This document shows, in pieces, positions 36,826 through 44,536 of a DNA stretch of 64,000 nucleotides. Location: assembly GCF_000519325.1 (NCBI RefSeq), contig NZ_KI912613.1:5239478-5303477 (forward strand), read 5' to 3'. Source of the stretch: Patulibacter minatonensis DSM 18081. GTDB lineage: Bacteria > Actinomycetota > Thermoleophilia > Solirubrobacterales > Solirubrobacteraceae. Position 1 is the first letter of the stretch. Each line of letters opens with the position of its first letter. The translations under genes were made by a program, and so were the position numbers. Below the pieces are notes generated by a model. That model ran no database searches, was not told where the DNA came from, and worked only from the letters and a program-made list of their open reading frames with translations.

Positions 36826-37878
36826 TCAGGCCGCGACCGGGGCGTCGGCGACGGCGGTGCGCACCAGCGCCCGGGCCGCCTCGATGTCCTCGGAGCTCTG
36901 CAGCGCCGCCTGCAGGACCTTGTCGGGGAGGACCCGCGCGCCGTCACCGGACGTCGCCGACGCGGCCTCCGCCAGGCGCTCGACGTACCAGGGGTAGTGC
37001 TTGCGCAGGTAGCGCCCCGCGCGCTCGGTGCCGAGGTGCTCGATCGTGCGGTCGAGCACCCACTCGAACTCCGCCAGGACCTCGTCCGCCGTCGGCGGGA
37101 CGTCGTCGCGCAGCCCGAGCAGCGACGAGAACAGCCACGGGTTGCCCAGGGCGCCGCGGGCGAGCATCACCGCGGCCGGCCCGACCTGCTCGTAGGCCGC
37201 GAGGGTGCCCGCGTCGTCGTGCAGGCCGCCGGAGAGGACGACCGGGACGGGCAGCTCCTGCACGAGCCGGGCGGCGAGCTCGTAGTCCGGGGTGCCCTTG
37301 TGGTGGACCTGGGCGGAGCGCGGGTGGAAGCCGATCGCGGCGACCCCGGCCTCGTCGACGAGGCGGGACGCGAGCGCGTAGCCGTCGGCCTCGCCGTCTT
37401 TCTTCGTCGCGGAGCGGAGCTTCACCGTGACCGGCAGCCCGGAGCCCTCGGCGGCGGCGCGCGCGACGGCGACGGCGGTGTCCGGATCCTTCAGCATCGC
37501 CGCGCCGGCGCCGGTCTTGACGACCTTCGGCACGGGACAGCCCATGTTCAGGTCGATGACGTCGACCGCGACGTGCTCGGCGACGTAGGCCGCGGCGGAG
37601 CGCATGACCTCGGGGTCCTGCCCGAACAGCTGGATGGCGACGGGGCCGCCGGCGCGCTCGGCGGACTCGAACCGCAGGAGGTCGCGGAGCGTCTTCTCGT
37701 TGCGGTGGTGGATCGCGAACGAGGAGACCATCTCCGACACCGCGTAGCCCGCGCCGTAGCGCTTGGCCTGCAGGCGGACGACCCAGTTGCCGATGCCGGC
37801 CAGCGGCGCGAGCGTGACCCGGTTGGGCACGGTGAGACCGCCGAGGGTCCAGGAGTCGGTGAGCGGCGCGGCTGCCAT
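36826..37878 (-). CDS. tRNA-dihydrouridine synthase
   Basis: FMN-dependent reduction of uridines in tRNA; DusB-type, 350 residues. Family blocks: LAPLAGIGNWVVRLQAKRYG, VAIQLFGQDPEVM, VIDLNMGCPVPKVVKTGAGAAML (catalytic Cys in GCP), VTVKLRSA, GFHPRSAQVHHKG and VMLARGALGNPWLF. ATG 37878 has TACCCT 9 bp upstream. Its position next to greA-lysS matches the Bacillus dusB-lysS pair. Confidence 0.93.
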   Translation of the reverse strand: MAAAPLTDSWTLGGLTVPNRVTLAPLAGIGNWVVRLQAKRYGAGYAVSEMVSSFAIHHRNEKTLRDLLRFESAERAGGPVAIQLFGQDPEVMRSAAAYVAEHVAVDVIDLNMGCPVPKVVKTGAGAAMLKDPDTAVAVARAAAEGSGLPVTVKLRSATKKDGEADGYALASRLVDEAGVAAIGFHPRSAQVHHKGTPDYELAARLVQELPVPVVLSGGLHDDAGTLAAYEQVGPAAVMLARGALGNPWLFSSLLGLRDDVPPTADEVLAEFEWVLDRTIEHLGTERAGRYLRKHYPWYVERLAEAASATSGDGARVLPDKVLQAALQSSEDIEAARALVRTAVADAPVAA

Positions 37879-37915
37879 GGACGCTCCAGGGTACCGCGGC
37901 CCGCCCCGCTCCTCC

Positions 37916-38332
37916 TCAGCGCTCGTCGGGGTCCTGCGGGGTGGGGAACTTCTGGTCGATGAGCTCGATGCGGTAGCCGTCGGGGTCCTGGACGAAGGCG
38001 ATCAGCGGGAGGTCCTCGCGTCCGCCGGGGTGGAACGCGGGCTTCTCGGGCTCGACGCCCAGCTGGGCCTTCAGGTTGGCCAGCAGCTGCTCGAGGTCGT
38101 CGACGACCAGGGCGATGTGGTTGTAGCCGTCGCCGAGGTCGTAGGGCTCCTCGCGCCCGTCGTTGACGGTGAGCTCGAGCTTGTCGCCGTCGCCCGGCAG
38201 CCCGAGGTACACGTTGTAGGCGGTGTCGAAGTTCAGCCGACCGCGATGCTCGAAGCCGAGCGCCTCGTAGAACCGCACGGAGGCGGCGATGTCGCGGACG
38301 CGGACGCAGGTGTGGACGAGGTGGGAGGCCAT
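37916..38332 (-). CDS. Lactoylglutathione lyase-like (glyoxalase I/VOC) protein
   Basis: 138-residue VOC-superfamily protein with the two beta-alpha-beta-beta-beta modules of glyoxalase I: HLVHTCVRVRDIAASVRFYEALGF and YNHIALVVDDLEQLLANL, with metal-ligand candidates His in VHTCV, Glu in KLELTVN, His in NHIAL and Glu in YRIELID. It would detoxify methylglyoxal adducts; in actinobacteria lacking glutathione the thiol partner may be mycothiol or similar. ATG 38332 has TAGCGT 6 bp upstream. Confidence 0.83.
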   Translation of the reverse strand: MASHLVHTCVRVRDIAASVRFYEALGFEHRGRLNFDTAYNVYLGLPGDGDKLELTVNDGREEPYDLGDGYNHIALVVDDLEQLLANLKAQLGVEPEKPAFHPGGREDLPLIAFVQDPDGYRIELIDQKFPTPQDPDER

Positions 38333-38379
38333 GGCCCCACGCTATCGGGGTCCGGCGCCGGCCCCGGTCGCGACGGTGG

Positions 38380-39144
38380 TCACGAGTTGCGCTCGTGGAG
38401 CAGCCGGAGACCGGTCAGCGTCAGCAGGTCGTCGACCTCGTCGATCGTCCGGCAGTGCGGGACGATGCTGCGCGCCAGCCCACCCGTCGCGATCAGGTCG
38501 ATGTCGCGTCCGAGCTCGTCCATCAGGCGCTCGCAGATCGCGTCGACGCCGCCGGCGAACCCGTAGATGACGCCGGAGCGGATGCCCTCGACGGTGCTCT
38601 TGCCGATCAGCTGGCGCGGGGCGATCAGGTCGATGCGGGGCAGCGCGGCGGCGCGCGCGGTGAGGGCCTCGAGCGAGATCTCGACGCCGGGGCTGATGAT
38701 GCCGCCGAGGTACTCGCCGTCCGCCGAGACCGGGTCGTAGGTGATCGCGGTGCCGAAGTCGACGACCACGCAGGCGCCCTGGAAGCGCTCGTAGGCCGCG
38801 ACGGCGTTGACGAGGCGGTCGGCCCCGATCTCCCGCGGGTTGTCGTAGCGGAGCGCCATCCCGGTCTTGATCCCCTGCCGGACCACGACCATCTCGTGGT
38901 CGAGGTAGCGGTCCGACATGCCACGCCACTCGTCCGCGAGCTGCGGCACGGTCGACGAGACGATCGACGCGGAGATGTCCGAGGTGTGGATCCCGCGGAG
39001 CTCCAGGAGGTTGCTGAGCTTGGCGCCGAGCTCGTCCGCGGTCGACTGCCTGACGGTCGCGAAGCGCCAGTGCTCCACCAGCTCGGTGCCGCGGAAGGCC
39101 CCGAAGTGGGTCTGGGTGTTGCCGACGTCGACGACGAGGAGCAT
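38380..39144 (-). CDS. coaX: Type III pantothenate kinase
   Basis: First step of CoA synthesis, 254 residues. Motifs: LLVVDVGNTQTHFG (phosphate loop), NPREIGADRLVNAVAA, VVVDFGTAITYD and GGIISPGVEISLEAL, ending with DLIATGGLARSI. ATG 39144 is supported by GATACT 7 bp upstream; an in-frame start at 39159 would lie before the box. Divergent from the GST gene. In Bacillus coaX follows ftsH in the same region. Confidence 0.94.
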   Translation of the reverse strand: MLLVVDVGNTQTHFGAFRGTELVEHWRFATVRQSTADELGAKLSNLLELRGIHTSDISASIVSSTVPQLADEWRGMSDRYLDHEMVVVRQGIKTGMALRYDNPREIGADRLVNAVAAYERFQGACVVVDFGTAITYDPVSADGEYLGGIISPGVEISLEALTARAAALPRIDLIAPRQLIGKSTVEGIRSGVIYGFAGGVDAICERLMDELGRDIDLIATGGLARSIVPHCRTIDEVDDLLTLTGLRLLHERNS

Positions 39145-39151
39145 CTCGTGG

Positions 39152-39172
39152 AGTATCACCCGCCCCTATGCT
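39152..39172. promoter_or_regulatory. Divergent leaderless promoters of coaX and GST genes
   Basis: GATACT (minus, 39157-39152) is 7 bp before the coaX ATG and TATGCT (plus, 39167-39172) is 6 bp before the GST ATG. The two start codons are only 34 bp apart, so the two polymerases would compete for overlapping DNA. Confidence 0.5.
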
Positions 39173-39178
39173 CGGCGC

Positions 39179-39922
39179 ATGCCGGCCTCCCTGTTCGTCG
39201 TCCACGGGTCCCATCCGTGCGCCACCGTCGAGCGTGCGCTGCACCTCAAGGGCGTGGACCACCAGGTCGTCGAACTGCCGCCCGCGGCCCACGCCCCGGT
39301 GCAGAAGCTGCTGTTCGGGCGCCGGACCGTCCCGGGGCTGCGCCTCGCGGACGGCGAGCGCCTGACCGGCTCGCGGGCGATCCTGCGCCGGCTCGACGAG
39401 CTGCACCCGACGCCCGCGCTCCTGCCGGCCGACGCCGGCGCCCGCCGGCGGGTGCTCGAGGCCGAGGCGTGGGGCGACGACGTGCTGCAGCCGATCCCCC
39501 GGCGGGTCCTGTGGTACGCGCTCGACCAGGTCCCGACGGCGATCCCCACGTTCCAGGAGCACTCGAAGCTGCCGCTGCCGGCCGCGGTCCGACCGCTGCT
39601 GACGCCGGCGATCGTCGCGGTCGAGCGGCGGATGAACCGGGCGACCGACGCCGGCGTGCGGGCCGACCTCCGCGACCTGCCGCGGCACCTCGACCGGATC
39701 GAGTCGTGGCTGCGGGACGGCACGCTCGGCGGGTCGGTCGAGAACGCCGCCGACCTCCAGATCGCCGCGTCGCTGCGGCTCCTGATGACGATGGAGGACC
39801 TCGCCGGACCGCTCGGCGCCCGGCCGGCCGGGGCGCTCGCGAACCGGGTCTTCCCCGCGTGGGACGGGCACGTCCCCGCGGGCGCGTTCCCCGAGGAGTG
39901 GCTCTCGGCGCTGCGGGGCTGA
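39179..39922 (+). CDS. Glutathione S-transferase-fold protein
   Basis: 247 residues. N-terminal thioredoxin-like domain (LFVVHGSHPCATVERALHLKGVDH, VPGLRLADGERLTGSRAILRRLDEL) with the GSH-binding type RLTGSRAI block, and a C-terminal all-helical domain. The segment SHPCATVE resembles the S/C-containing active-site turn of omega/zeta-like GSTs. Since most actinobacteria use mycothiol, the true thiol is open. TATGCT 6 bp upstream fixes ATG 39179. Confidence 0.75.
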   Translation: MPASLFVVHGSHPCATVERALHLKGVDHQVVELPPAAHAPVQKLLFGRRTVPGLRLADGERLTGSRAILRRLDELHPTPALLPADAGARRRVLEAEAWGDDVLQPIPRRVLWYALDQVPTAIPTFQEHSKLPLPAAVRPLLTPAIVAVERRMNRATDAGVRADLRDLPRHLDRIESWLRDGTLGGSVENAADLQIAASLRLLMTMEDLAGPLGARPAGALANRVFPAWDGHVPAGAFPEEWLSALRG

Positions 39923-39956
39923 CCGCGACGAGGCCCGGAGGTCCGCGGACCAGGTT

Positions 39957-39972
39957 CCGGCGGCAGCGCCGG
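39957..39972. terminator. Hairpin between convergent GST and PhoD-like genes
   Basis: A 6-bp stem CCGGCG/CGCCGG with loop GCAG, in the 58-bp gap; a second dyad GTCCGCGGAC is at 39941. Confidence 0.35.
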
Positions 39973-39980
39973 CGGGCCGC

Positions 39981-41633
39981 TCAGCCGCGCAGGACGAGCT
40001 CGCCGAGATCCTCGAGCGCCGGTCCGGGGACCGCACGCTGGAACCGCAGGGTGCCGCGACGCCCGTCGAGCTCGAGCCACGCGAGCTGGTTGTCGAACCA
40101 GGGCCCCCGCTCGCGCCGCCAGCCGACGGGCGGATCCGGGACGCCCGCCGCGCGACCGAGGAGCCGGGCGGCGCCCCACGCCGCCCGCGTGTGGAGCGTC
40201 TTGATCAGGCGGCGTTGCCCCGGCGGCAGCGGGTTGCGGTACGGCGAGCAGACGGCCTGCAGGACCGGGCTGCGCGGCGGGCCGCCGGCGGGGAAGCCGA
40301 CGCGGTCGACGTAGGCGTGGTGGACGTCGCCGGAGAGCAGGACCACGGACGCCGGTGCCGTCCCGAGCCGGCCGGAGGCGACGTCGTCGAGGAGCTCGGT
40401 CATCTCGCCGAACGAGCGGCCGAACGCCGACCAGTGCTCGAGGTCCGCCGCGCGTCGGGCCTGCTCGACCTTCCGGCCGACCCACGGGCCCCAGGCCCCG
40501 GCGGCGAGCGCCTCGGACGCCGCCTCGATCCAGTGGATCCCGTGCCCCACGAAGACGGGGACCGAGGTGGCGAGGAAGAGGTGGTCGTGGTCGCCGGCGC
40601 ACTGCTCGCGCACCCAGGCCCACTCCTCGCGGTCGACCATCCGGCGGTCGCGGTCCTCGCCGCCCAGGTCGCGCGCCGCCCGGGAGTCGACGACGACGAT
40701 CCGGGTGCCGCAGAGGTCCCGCACGTAGCTCCACCGGAAGGTCGACGGGTCCTCGTCCGCGGCGGTGGCCACCTCGCGGAGCAGGGGGAGCACGTCGCCG
40801 TCGTGGGCCACGACGCGGGCGTGCAGGTCGTCCTCGTCGATCGCCTCGGGCGAGAGGTTGCCGAGGTGCTGGTAGACCCAGTACGACGCCAGCGCCCCGA
40901 CGACGCGCTCGTGCCACCACGGCTTGTCGGCGAACTCGGCCCGCCACGCCCGCGAGGTGTTCCAGTCGTCGTGGACGTCGTGGTCGTCGAAGACCATCGC
41001 GCTCGGCACCGTCGAGAGGAGCCAGCGGATCGGGGGGCTGCCCCAGGCGTCGTGGTACAGCCAGGTGTACTCCTCGAAGTCCGCGATCTGGTCCTCGGGG
41101 GCACCACGGCGGTCGTCGTCGCGGTGCTCGATCCGCTCCCGGATGACCGGCGGGATGTCGTCCGCGTAGACCTGGTCCCCGAGCCACATCAGGAGGTGCG
41201 GCAGCTCCTCGGCCGGCCCGTCGCGCAGCGATTCGGCGAGCGCGTGGATCGCGTCGATCCCGAACGCCTCGTCGTCGGTGCCCGGCGGCTGGTCGAACGG
41301 GTCCTTGTGCGGACGCGAGACGCGGCAGGAGCCCCAGGCCACCCGCAGCTCCTCGCCCGGATCGACCGTGCAGATCGCCGGTGCGGGATACGGGTCGTCG
41401 GCGTGGGGCCACACGAGCTCGCCGTCGAGCGACACGCCGTAGCGGGTGACCGATCCGTGCTCGAGCCCCTCGACGCGGATCAGCGCGAAGTGGTGGTGGG
41501 CGACCTCGAAGGTGCGGCCGACGTGGCCGAGGATCTCGACCTCGCAGGGCACGTCCGTCTCGACCCAGACCGTCGCCGAGTCCGCGTCGACGTGCCGGAG
41601 CAGCGGCCCGAGGACGAGCTGCGGGCCGGGCAT
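39981..41633 (-). CDS. PhoD-like metallophosphatase
   Basis: 550 residues, PhoD/alkaline-phosphatase-D-like metallophosphoesterase. An N-terminal beta-sandwich (to about 95) is followed by the catalytic domain: VAWGSCRVSRP, LMWLGDQVYADD, VFDDHDVHDDWNTS and LLSGDVHHAYVDRVGFP. No signal peptide is seen, unlike secreted PhoD, so it may be cytoplasmic. It ends the folate operon, starting 1 bp after folK. Substrate unknown. It is an insertion relative to the Bacillus order. Confidence 0.82.
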   Translation of the reverse strand: MPGPQLVLGPLLRHVDADSATVWVETDVPCEVEILGHVGRTFEVAHHHFALIRVEGLEHGSVTRYGVSLDGELVWPHADDPYPAPAICTVDPGEELRVAWGSCRVSRPHKDPFDQPPGTDDEAFGIDAIHALAESLRDGPAEELPHLLMWLGDQVYADDIPPVIRERIEHRDDDRRGAPEDQIADFEEYTWLYHDAWGSPPIRWLLSTVPSAMVFDDHDVHDDWNTSRAWRAEFADKPWWHERVVGALASYWVYQHLGNLSPEAIDEDDLHARVVAHDGDVLPLLREVATAADEDPSTFRWSYVRDLCGTRIVVVDSRAARDLGGEDRDRRMVDREEWAWVREQCAGDHDHLFLATSVPVFVGHGIHWIEAASEALAAGAWGPWVGRKVEQARRAADLEHWSAFGRSFGEMTELLDDVASGRLGTAPASVVLLSGDVHHAYVDRVGFPAGGPPRSPVLQAVCSPYRNPLPPGQRRLIKTLHTRAAWGAARLLGRAAGVPDPPVGWRRERGPWFDNQLAWLELDGRRGTLRFQRAVPGPALEDLGELVLRG

Positions 41634-41634
41634 C

Positions 41635-42192
41635 TCAGCCCGCCGCGGAGACGTCGAGCGGGTCGCCGGACCGGCGCACGCCCTCGTCGAGCGGGAGCCG
41701 CTCGAGGCGCTCCATCAGGCGCGTGCCGTCGGGCAGCGCGAGGTCCAGGTCCAGCTCGAGCAGGGGCACGAGGACGAACCTACGCTCCGCGACCTGCGCG
41801 TGGGGCAGCGTCAGCCGCTCGGACGAGTAGGGGGCGTCCCCGAGCAGCAGCAGGTCGACGTCGATCGGTCGCGGCCCGTGGCGGACGTAGTCGGGCGCGG
41901 TGACGTCGGTGGTGCGGCCGTGCTCGCGCTCGACGGCCTTGCACGCGTCGAGGAGCTGCTCCGGGGCCAGCGCCGTCGCGATCCGCACGCAGGCGTTCAG
42001 GAAGTCCGGCTGGTCGAGCACGTCGCCGACGGGGTCGGTGTCGTAGGTCGCCGACGACGCGAGGACCCGGACGCCGTGGCGCCCGAGGGCGTCGACCGCG
42101 GTCTGCAGCTGGAGCCGGCGGTCGCCGACGTTCGTGCCGAGCCCGAGGTACCCGAGGGCCTCCCCCGCCCGGAGCGCGACGGAAGCCGTCAT
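41635..42192 (-). CDS. folK: 2-amino-4-hydroxy-6-hydroxymethyldihydropteridine diphosphokinase
   Basis: Pyrophosphorylates the pterin for DHPS; 185 residues. Motifs: YLGLGTNVGDRRLQLQTAVDAL, TYDTDPVGDVLDQPDFLNACV and YVRHGPRPIDVDLLLLGD, with LPHAQVAERRFVLVPLLEL. ATG overlaps the upstream thioesterase stop by 4 nt. Part of the folP-folB-[thioesterase]-folK unit. Confidence 0.95.
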   Translation of the reverse strand: MTASVALRAGEALGYLGLGTNVGDRRLQLQTAVDALGRHGVRVLASSATYDTDPVGDVLDQPDFLNACVRIATALAPEQLLDACKAVEREHGRTTDVTAPDYVRHGPRPIDVDLLLLGDAPYSSERLTLPHAQVAERRFVLVPLLELDLDLALPDGTRLMERLERLPLDEGVRRSGDPLDVSAAG

Positions 42193-43088
42193 GCGACCGG
42201 CGCCAGGAGCGCGAGCTGTCGGGAGTGCGCGAGGAGCGTGCCGTCGGGCAGGAACAGCGTGGCGTCCTCCTCCACGAGCCCGCCCTCGGCCGTGGTCGAC
42301 CGGTAGCGGCCGAGCACCGGTGCGGCCGGCAGACCGCCGGACGGGAGGTCGGCCCGGAAGTGGATCGTCAGGTCGATCGTGGGCAGCGCCGCGGGCCGCG
42401 AGACCGCCTCGAACGACGGCGGCCACCAGAAGTCGGTCAGCTGGGCCACGTAGGCGGCGTCGATCTGCTGGTCCTCCGGGGAGCCGATCCAGCCCCCGGT
42501 CTCCACGGCCGCGCCGTCGCGGGGCATGCGGCCGGAGAACGGCAGGCCGCCCAGTCGCGGCGACATCCGCAACTGGCTCGTGATCGGCGGCATGCCCTCG
42601 AACGGGGCGATCCAGGCGGCGGCGTCGCGACGGTAGTCGGCCATCGGGACCGCCGGGGCGTCCGGGGCCGGTGGCGGCCCGGCGTCCGGCAGGGCCGGGG
42701 CCCACGTCGCGGCGGCCTCGAGGCCGGGGACGGCGAGCGCGGCGATGGCGACCATCACCTCGCGGTCGTCCTGCAGCACCGTCACGGTCGCCGTGGCCGT
42801 CCGCCGGCCCGCGCGGAGCACCCGGACGTCGAGCTGCAGCGGCCCGACCTTCGGGCCGCGGAGGTAGTGGATCGTCAGCGACCGCAGGCGCCGCTCGCCG
42901 GCGGGCGCGAGCTCGGCCTCGACGGCGCGGACGACGATCGCCGCGAGGTAGCCGCCGTTCGGGCCGGTCGGGGCGTCCCACCCGGCGTCGACGTGCGCCG
43001 CGTACCGGCCGTCGACCGCCGGGTCGCGGCGGACGGCCGTCGCCCGCGAGAAGACGGTGCCCGCGAGCGCGTGCGGGTCCGGGCTCAA
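42189..43088 (-). CDS. Double-hotdog acyl-CoA thioesterase family protein
   Basis: About 299 residues of the TesB-like type: GWDAPTGPNGGYLAAIVVRAVE and LTIHYLRGPKVGPLQLDVRVLRAGRRTATATVTV in the first hotdog, and a second one ending EGGLVEEDATLFLPDGTLLAHSRQLALL. TTG 43088 is chosen because it forms a TTGA overlap with the folB stop, as in neighbouring joints, and precedes the domain by 30 residues; an in-frame start at 43166 would overlap folB by 80 nt. Its role in a folate operon is unexplained. Confidence 0.75.
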   Translation of the reverse strand: MSPDPHALAGTVFSRATAVRRDPAVDGRYAAHVDAGWDAPTGPNGGYLAAIVVRAVEAELAPAGERRLRSLTIHYLRGPKVGPLQLDVRVLRAGRRTATATVTVLQDDREVMVAIAALAVPGLEAAATWAPALPDAGPPPAPDAPAVPMADYRRDAAAWIAPFEGMPPITSQLRMSPRLGGLPFSGRMPRDGAAVETGGWIGSPEDQQIDAAYVAQLTDFWWPPSFEAVSRPAALPTIDLTIHFRADLPSGGLPAAPVLGRYRSTTAEGGLVEEDATLFLPDGTLLAHSRQLALLAPVA

Positions 43089-43642
43089 CCGCCGTCCCCC
43101 GCGCGCCAGAGCTCGACCGAGACCTCCTCCACCGCCAGCGGGATCGGCGGCTCGGGCTTCGTGCACTTGACCCAGACCTCCTCGGCGCCGTAGTCGGCGA
43201 CGACGCGGTCGGCGATCGCGGCGCAGAGCCGCTCGAGCGTCTTGTAGGAGCGCTGCTGGGCGACGAGGGCGACGAGCTGGCAGACCTCGCCGTAGTCGAT
43301 CGTGTCGGCGACGCGGTCGGTCACGACGGCGTCGCAGTCGACGACCGCCATCCGCAGGTCGACGAGGAGCCGCTGGCCGATCTCGCGCTCGGCGGCCGAG
43401 ACGCCGTGGTGCGTGTAGAGCGACAGGCCGCGGATCTCGACCGTGACCTCGTCGCGCTCCTCGCCGTCGAGCTCGTCGAGGTCGTCATCGTCGTCGTCCT
43501 CGTCGGCGTCCGCGTCGAGGTCCGGGACGTCGGCGTCGCCGTCCCGTGGGTCGGACCGGCGACCGCACCGCGCGTCCGGGTCCCGCGGGGCCCCGGTGTC
43601 CTCTCCGTCGTCGGAGGGGCGCTCGTCGCGTTCGTCATCCAT
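43085..43642 (-). CDS. folB: Dihydroneopterin aldolase with acidic N-terminal extension
   Basis: 185 residues; the FolB domain occupies the last 120 (VTVEIRGLSLYTHHGVSAAERE, TIDYGEVCQLVALVAQQRSYKTLERLCAAIADRVV, VWVKCTKPEPPIPLAVEEVSVEL), including the conserved Glu and Lys. The first 65 residues are extremely Asp/Glu-rich with a run of six Asp, unusual for this enzyme. ATG 43642 has TAGCGT 8 bp upstream, supporting that the extension is translated. It overlaps the folP end by 8 nt. Confidence 0.9.
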   Translation of the reverse strand: MDDERDERPSDDGEDTGAPRDPDARCGRRSDPRDGDADVPDLDADADEDDDDDDLDELDGEERDEVTVEIRGLSLYTHHGVSAAEREIGQRLLVDLRMAVVDCDAVVTDRVADTIDYGEVCQLVALVAQQRSYKTLERLCAAIADRVVADYGAEEVWVKCTKPEPPIPLAVEEVSVELWRAGDGG

Positions 43643-44480
43643 GGCGCGCCACGCTAGCACCGGTGTCCTCGCGACCCGGGGCCACCACGTGGGCGGCGAC
43701 GGCGAGCGCGTCGTGGACGGCGCCGACGTCGTGGACCCGGAACACGCGGGCGCCGGAGGCCAGCGCCAGCACGTTGGTCGCGATCGTCCCCGCCAGCCGC
43801 TGGCGGGGGTCGTCGCGCCCCGTCAGGCGCCCGAGGAAGCTCTTCCGCGACGTGCCGACGACGACGCGCGGGCCGATCGCGACGATCTCGTCCAGCCGCC
43901 GCAGGAGCTCGAGGTTGTGGTCCTGCGTCTTCGCGAAGCCGATGCCGGGATCCACGTCGATCCGCTCCAGGGGGACGCCGGCCGCGACCGCCACCTCGAT
44001 GCGGCCCTCGAGGAACGCCCGGACGTCGTCGACCACGTCGTCGTAGCGCGCCTGGGACTGCATCGTCCGCGGGTCGCCCTGCATGTGCATGAGGCAGCAC
44101 CGCGCGCCGTGCTCCACGACGACGCCGAGCATCCCGGGGTCGGACCGGAGCGCGGAGACGTCGTTGACGTAGGTCGCCCCGGCCTCCAGGGAGGCGCGGG
44201 CCACCGACGCCTTCGTCGTGTCGACCGACAGGACCGCGCCGGGCACCGCCGCCACGAGGCCCGCGACGACCGGCACCACGCGACGGAGCTCCTCCTCCGC
44301 GTCGACGGCCGGGGCCCCGGGGCGGGTGGACTCGCCGCCGACGTCCAGGATCGTCGCGCCGGCGGCCGCGAGCTCGATGCCGTGGCGCACCGCCGCGTCG
44401 GTGTCGAACCACTCCCCGCCGTCCGAGAACGAGTCCGGCGTGACGTTGACGATCCCCATGACGGCGAAGGGCGCGGGCAT
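43635..44480 (-). CDS. folP: Dihydropteroate synthase
   Basis: 281 residues with all DHPS loops intact: MGIVNVTPDSFSDGG (loop 1), LDVGGESTRPG (loop 2), YVNDVSALRSD, CLMHMQGDPRTMQ, DVDPGIGFAKTQDHN, VGTSRKSFLG and FRVHDVG. It joins pABA to the pterin pyrophosphate and is the sulfonamide target. ATG 44480 has TAGGCT 6 bp upstream. This is the likely functional copy; a degraded paralogue lies immediately upstream. Confidence 0.96.
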   Translation of the reverse strand: MPAPFAVMGIVNVTPDSFSDGGEWFDTDAAVRHGIELAAAGATILDVGGESTRPGAPAVDAEEELRRVVPVVAGLVAAVPGAVLSVDTTKASVARASLEAGATYVNDVSALRSDPGMLGVVVEHGARCCLMHMQGDPRTMQSQARYDDVVDDVRAFLEGRIEVAVAAGVPLERIDVDPGIGFAKTQDHNLELLRRLDEIVAIGPRVVVGTSRKSFLGRLTGRDDPRQRLAGTIATNVLALASGARVFRVHDVGAVHDALAVAAHVVAPGREDTGASVARHG

Positions 44481-44486
44481 CGGGCG

Positions 44487-44492
44487 AGCCTA
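44487..44492 (-). promoter_or_regulatory. -10 box of folP operon (leaderless)
   Basis: TAGGCT on the minus strand, 6 bp before the folP ATG, in the 56-bp gap after the paralogue. Confidence 0.5.
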
Positions 44493-44536
44493 CGGCGCCC
44501 GTCCCCCGTGCCGCGTCCCCGCGCCGCGGAGGACGT

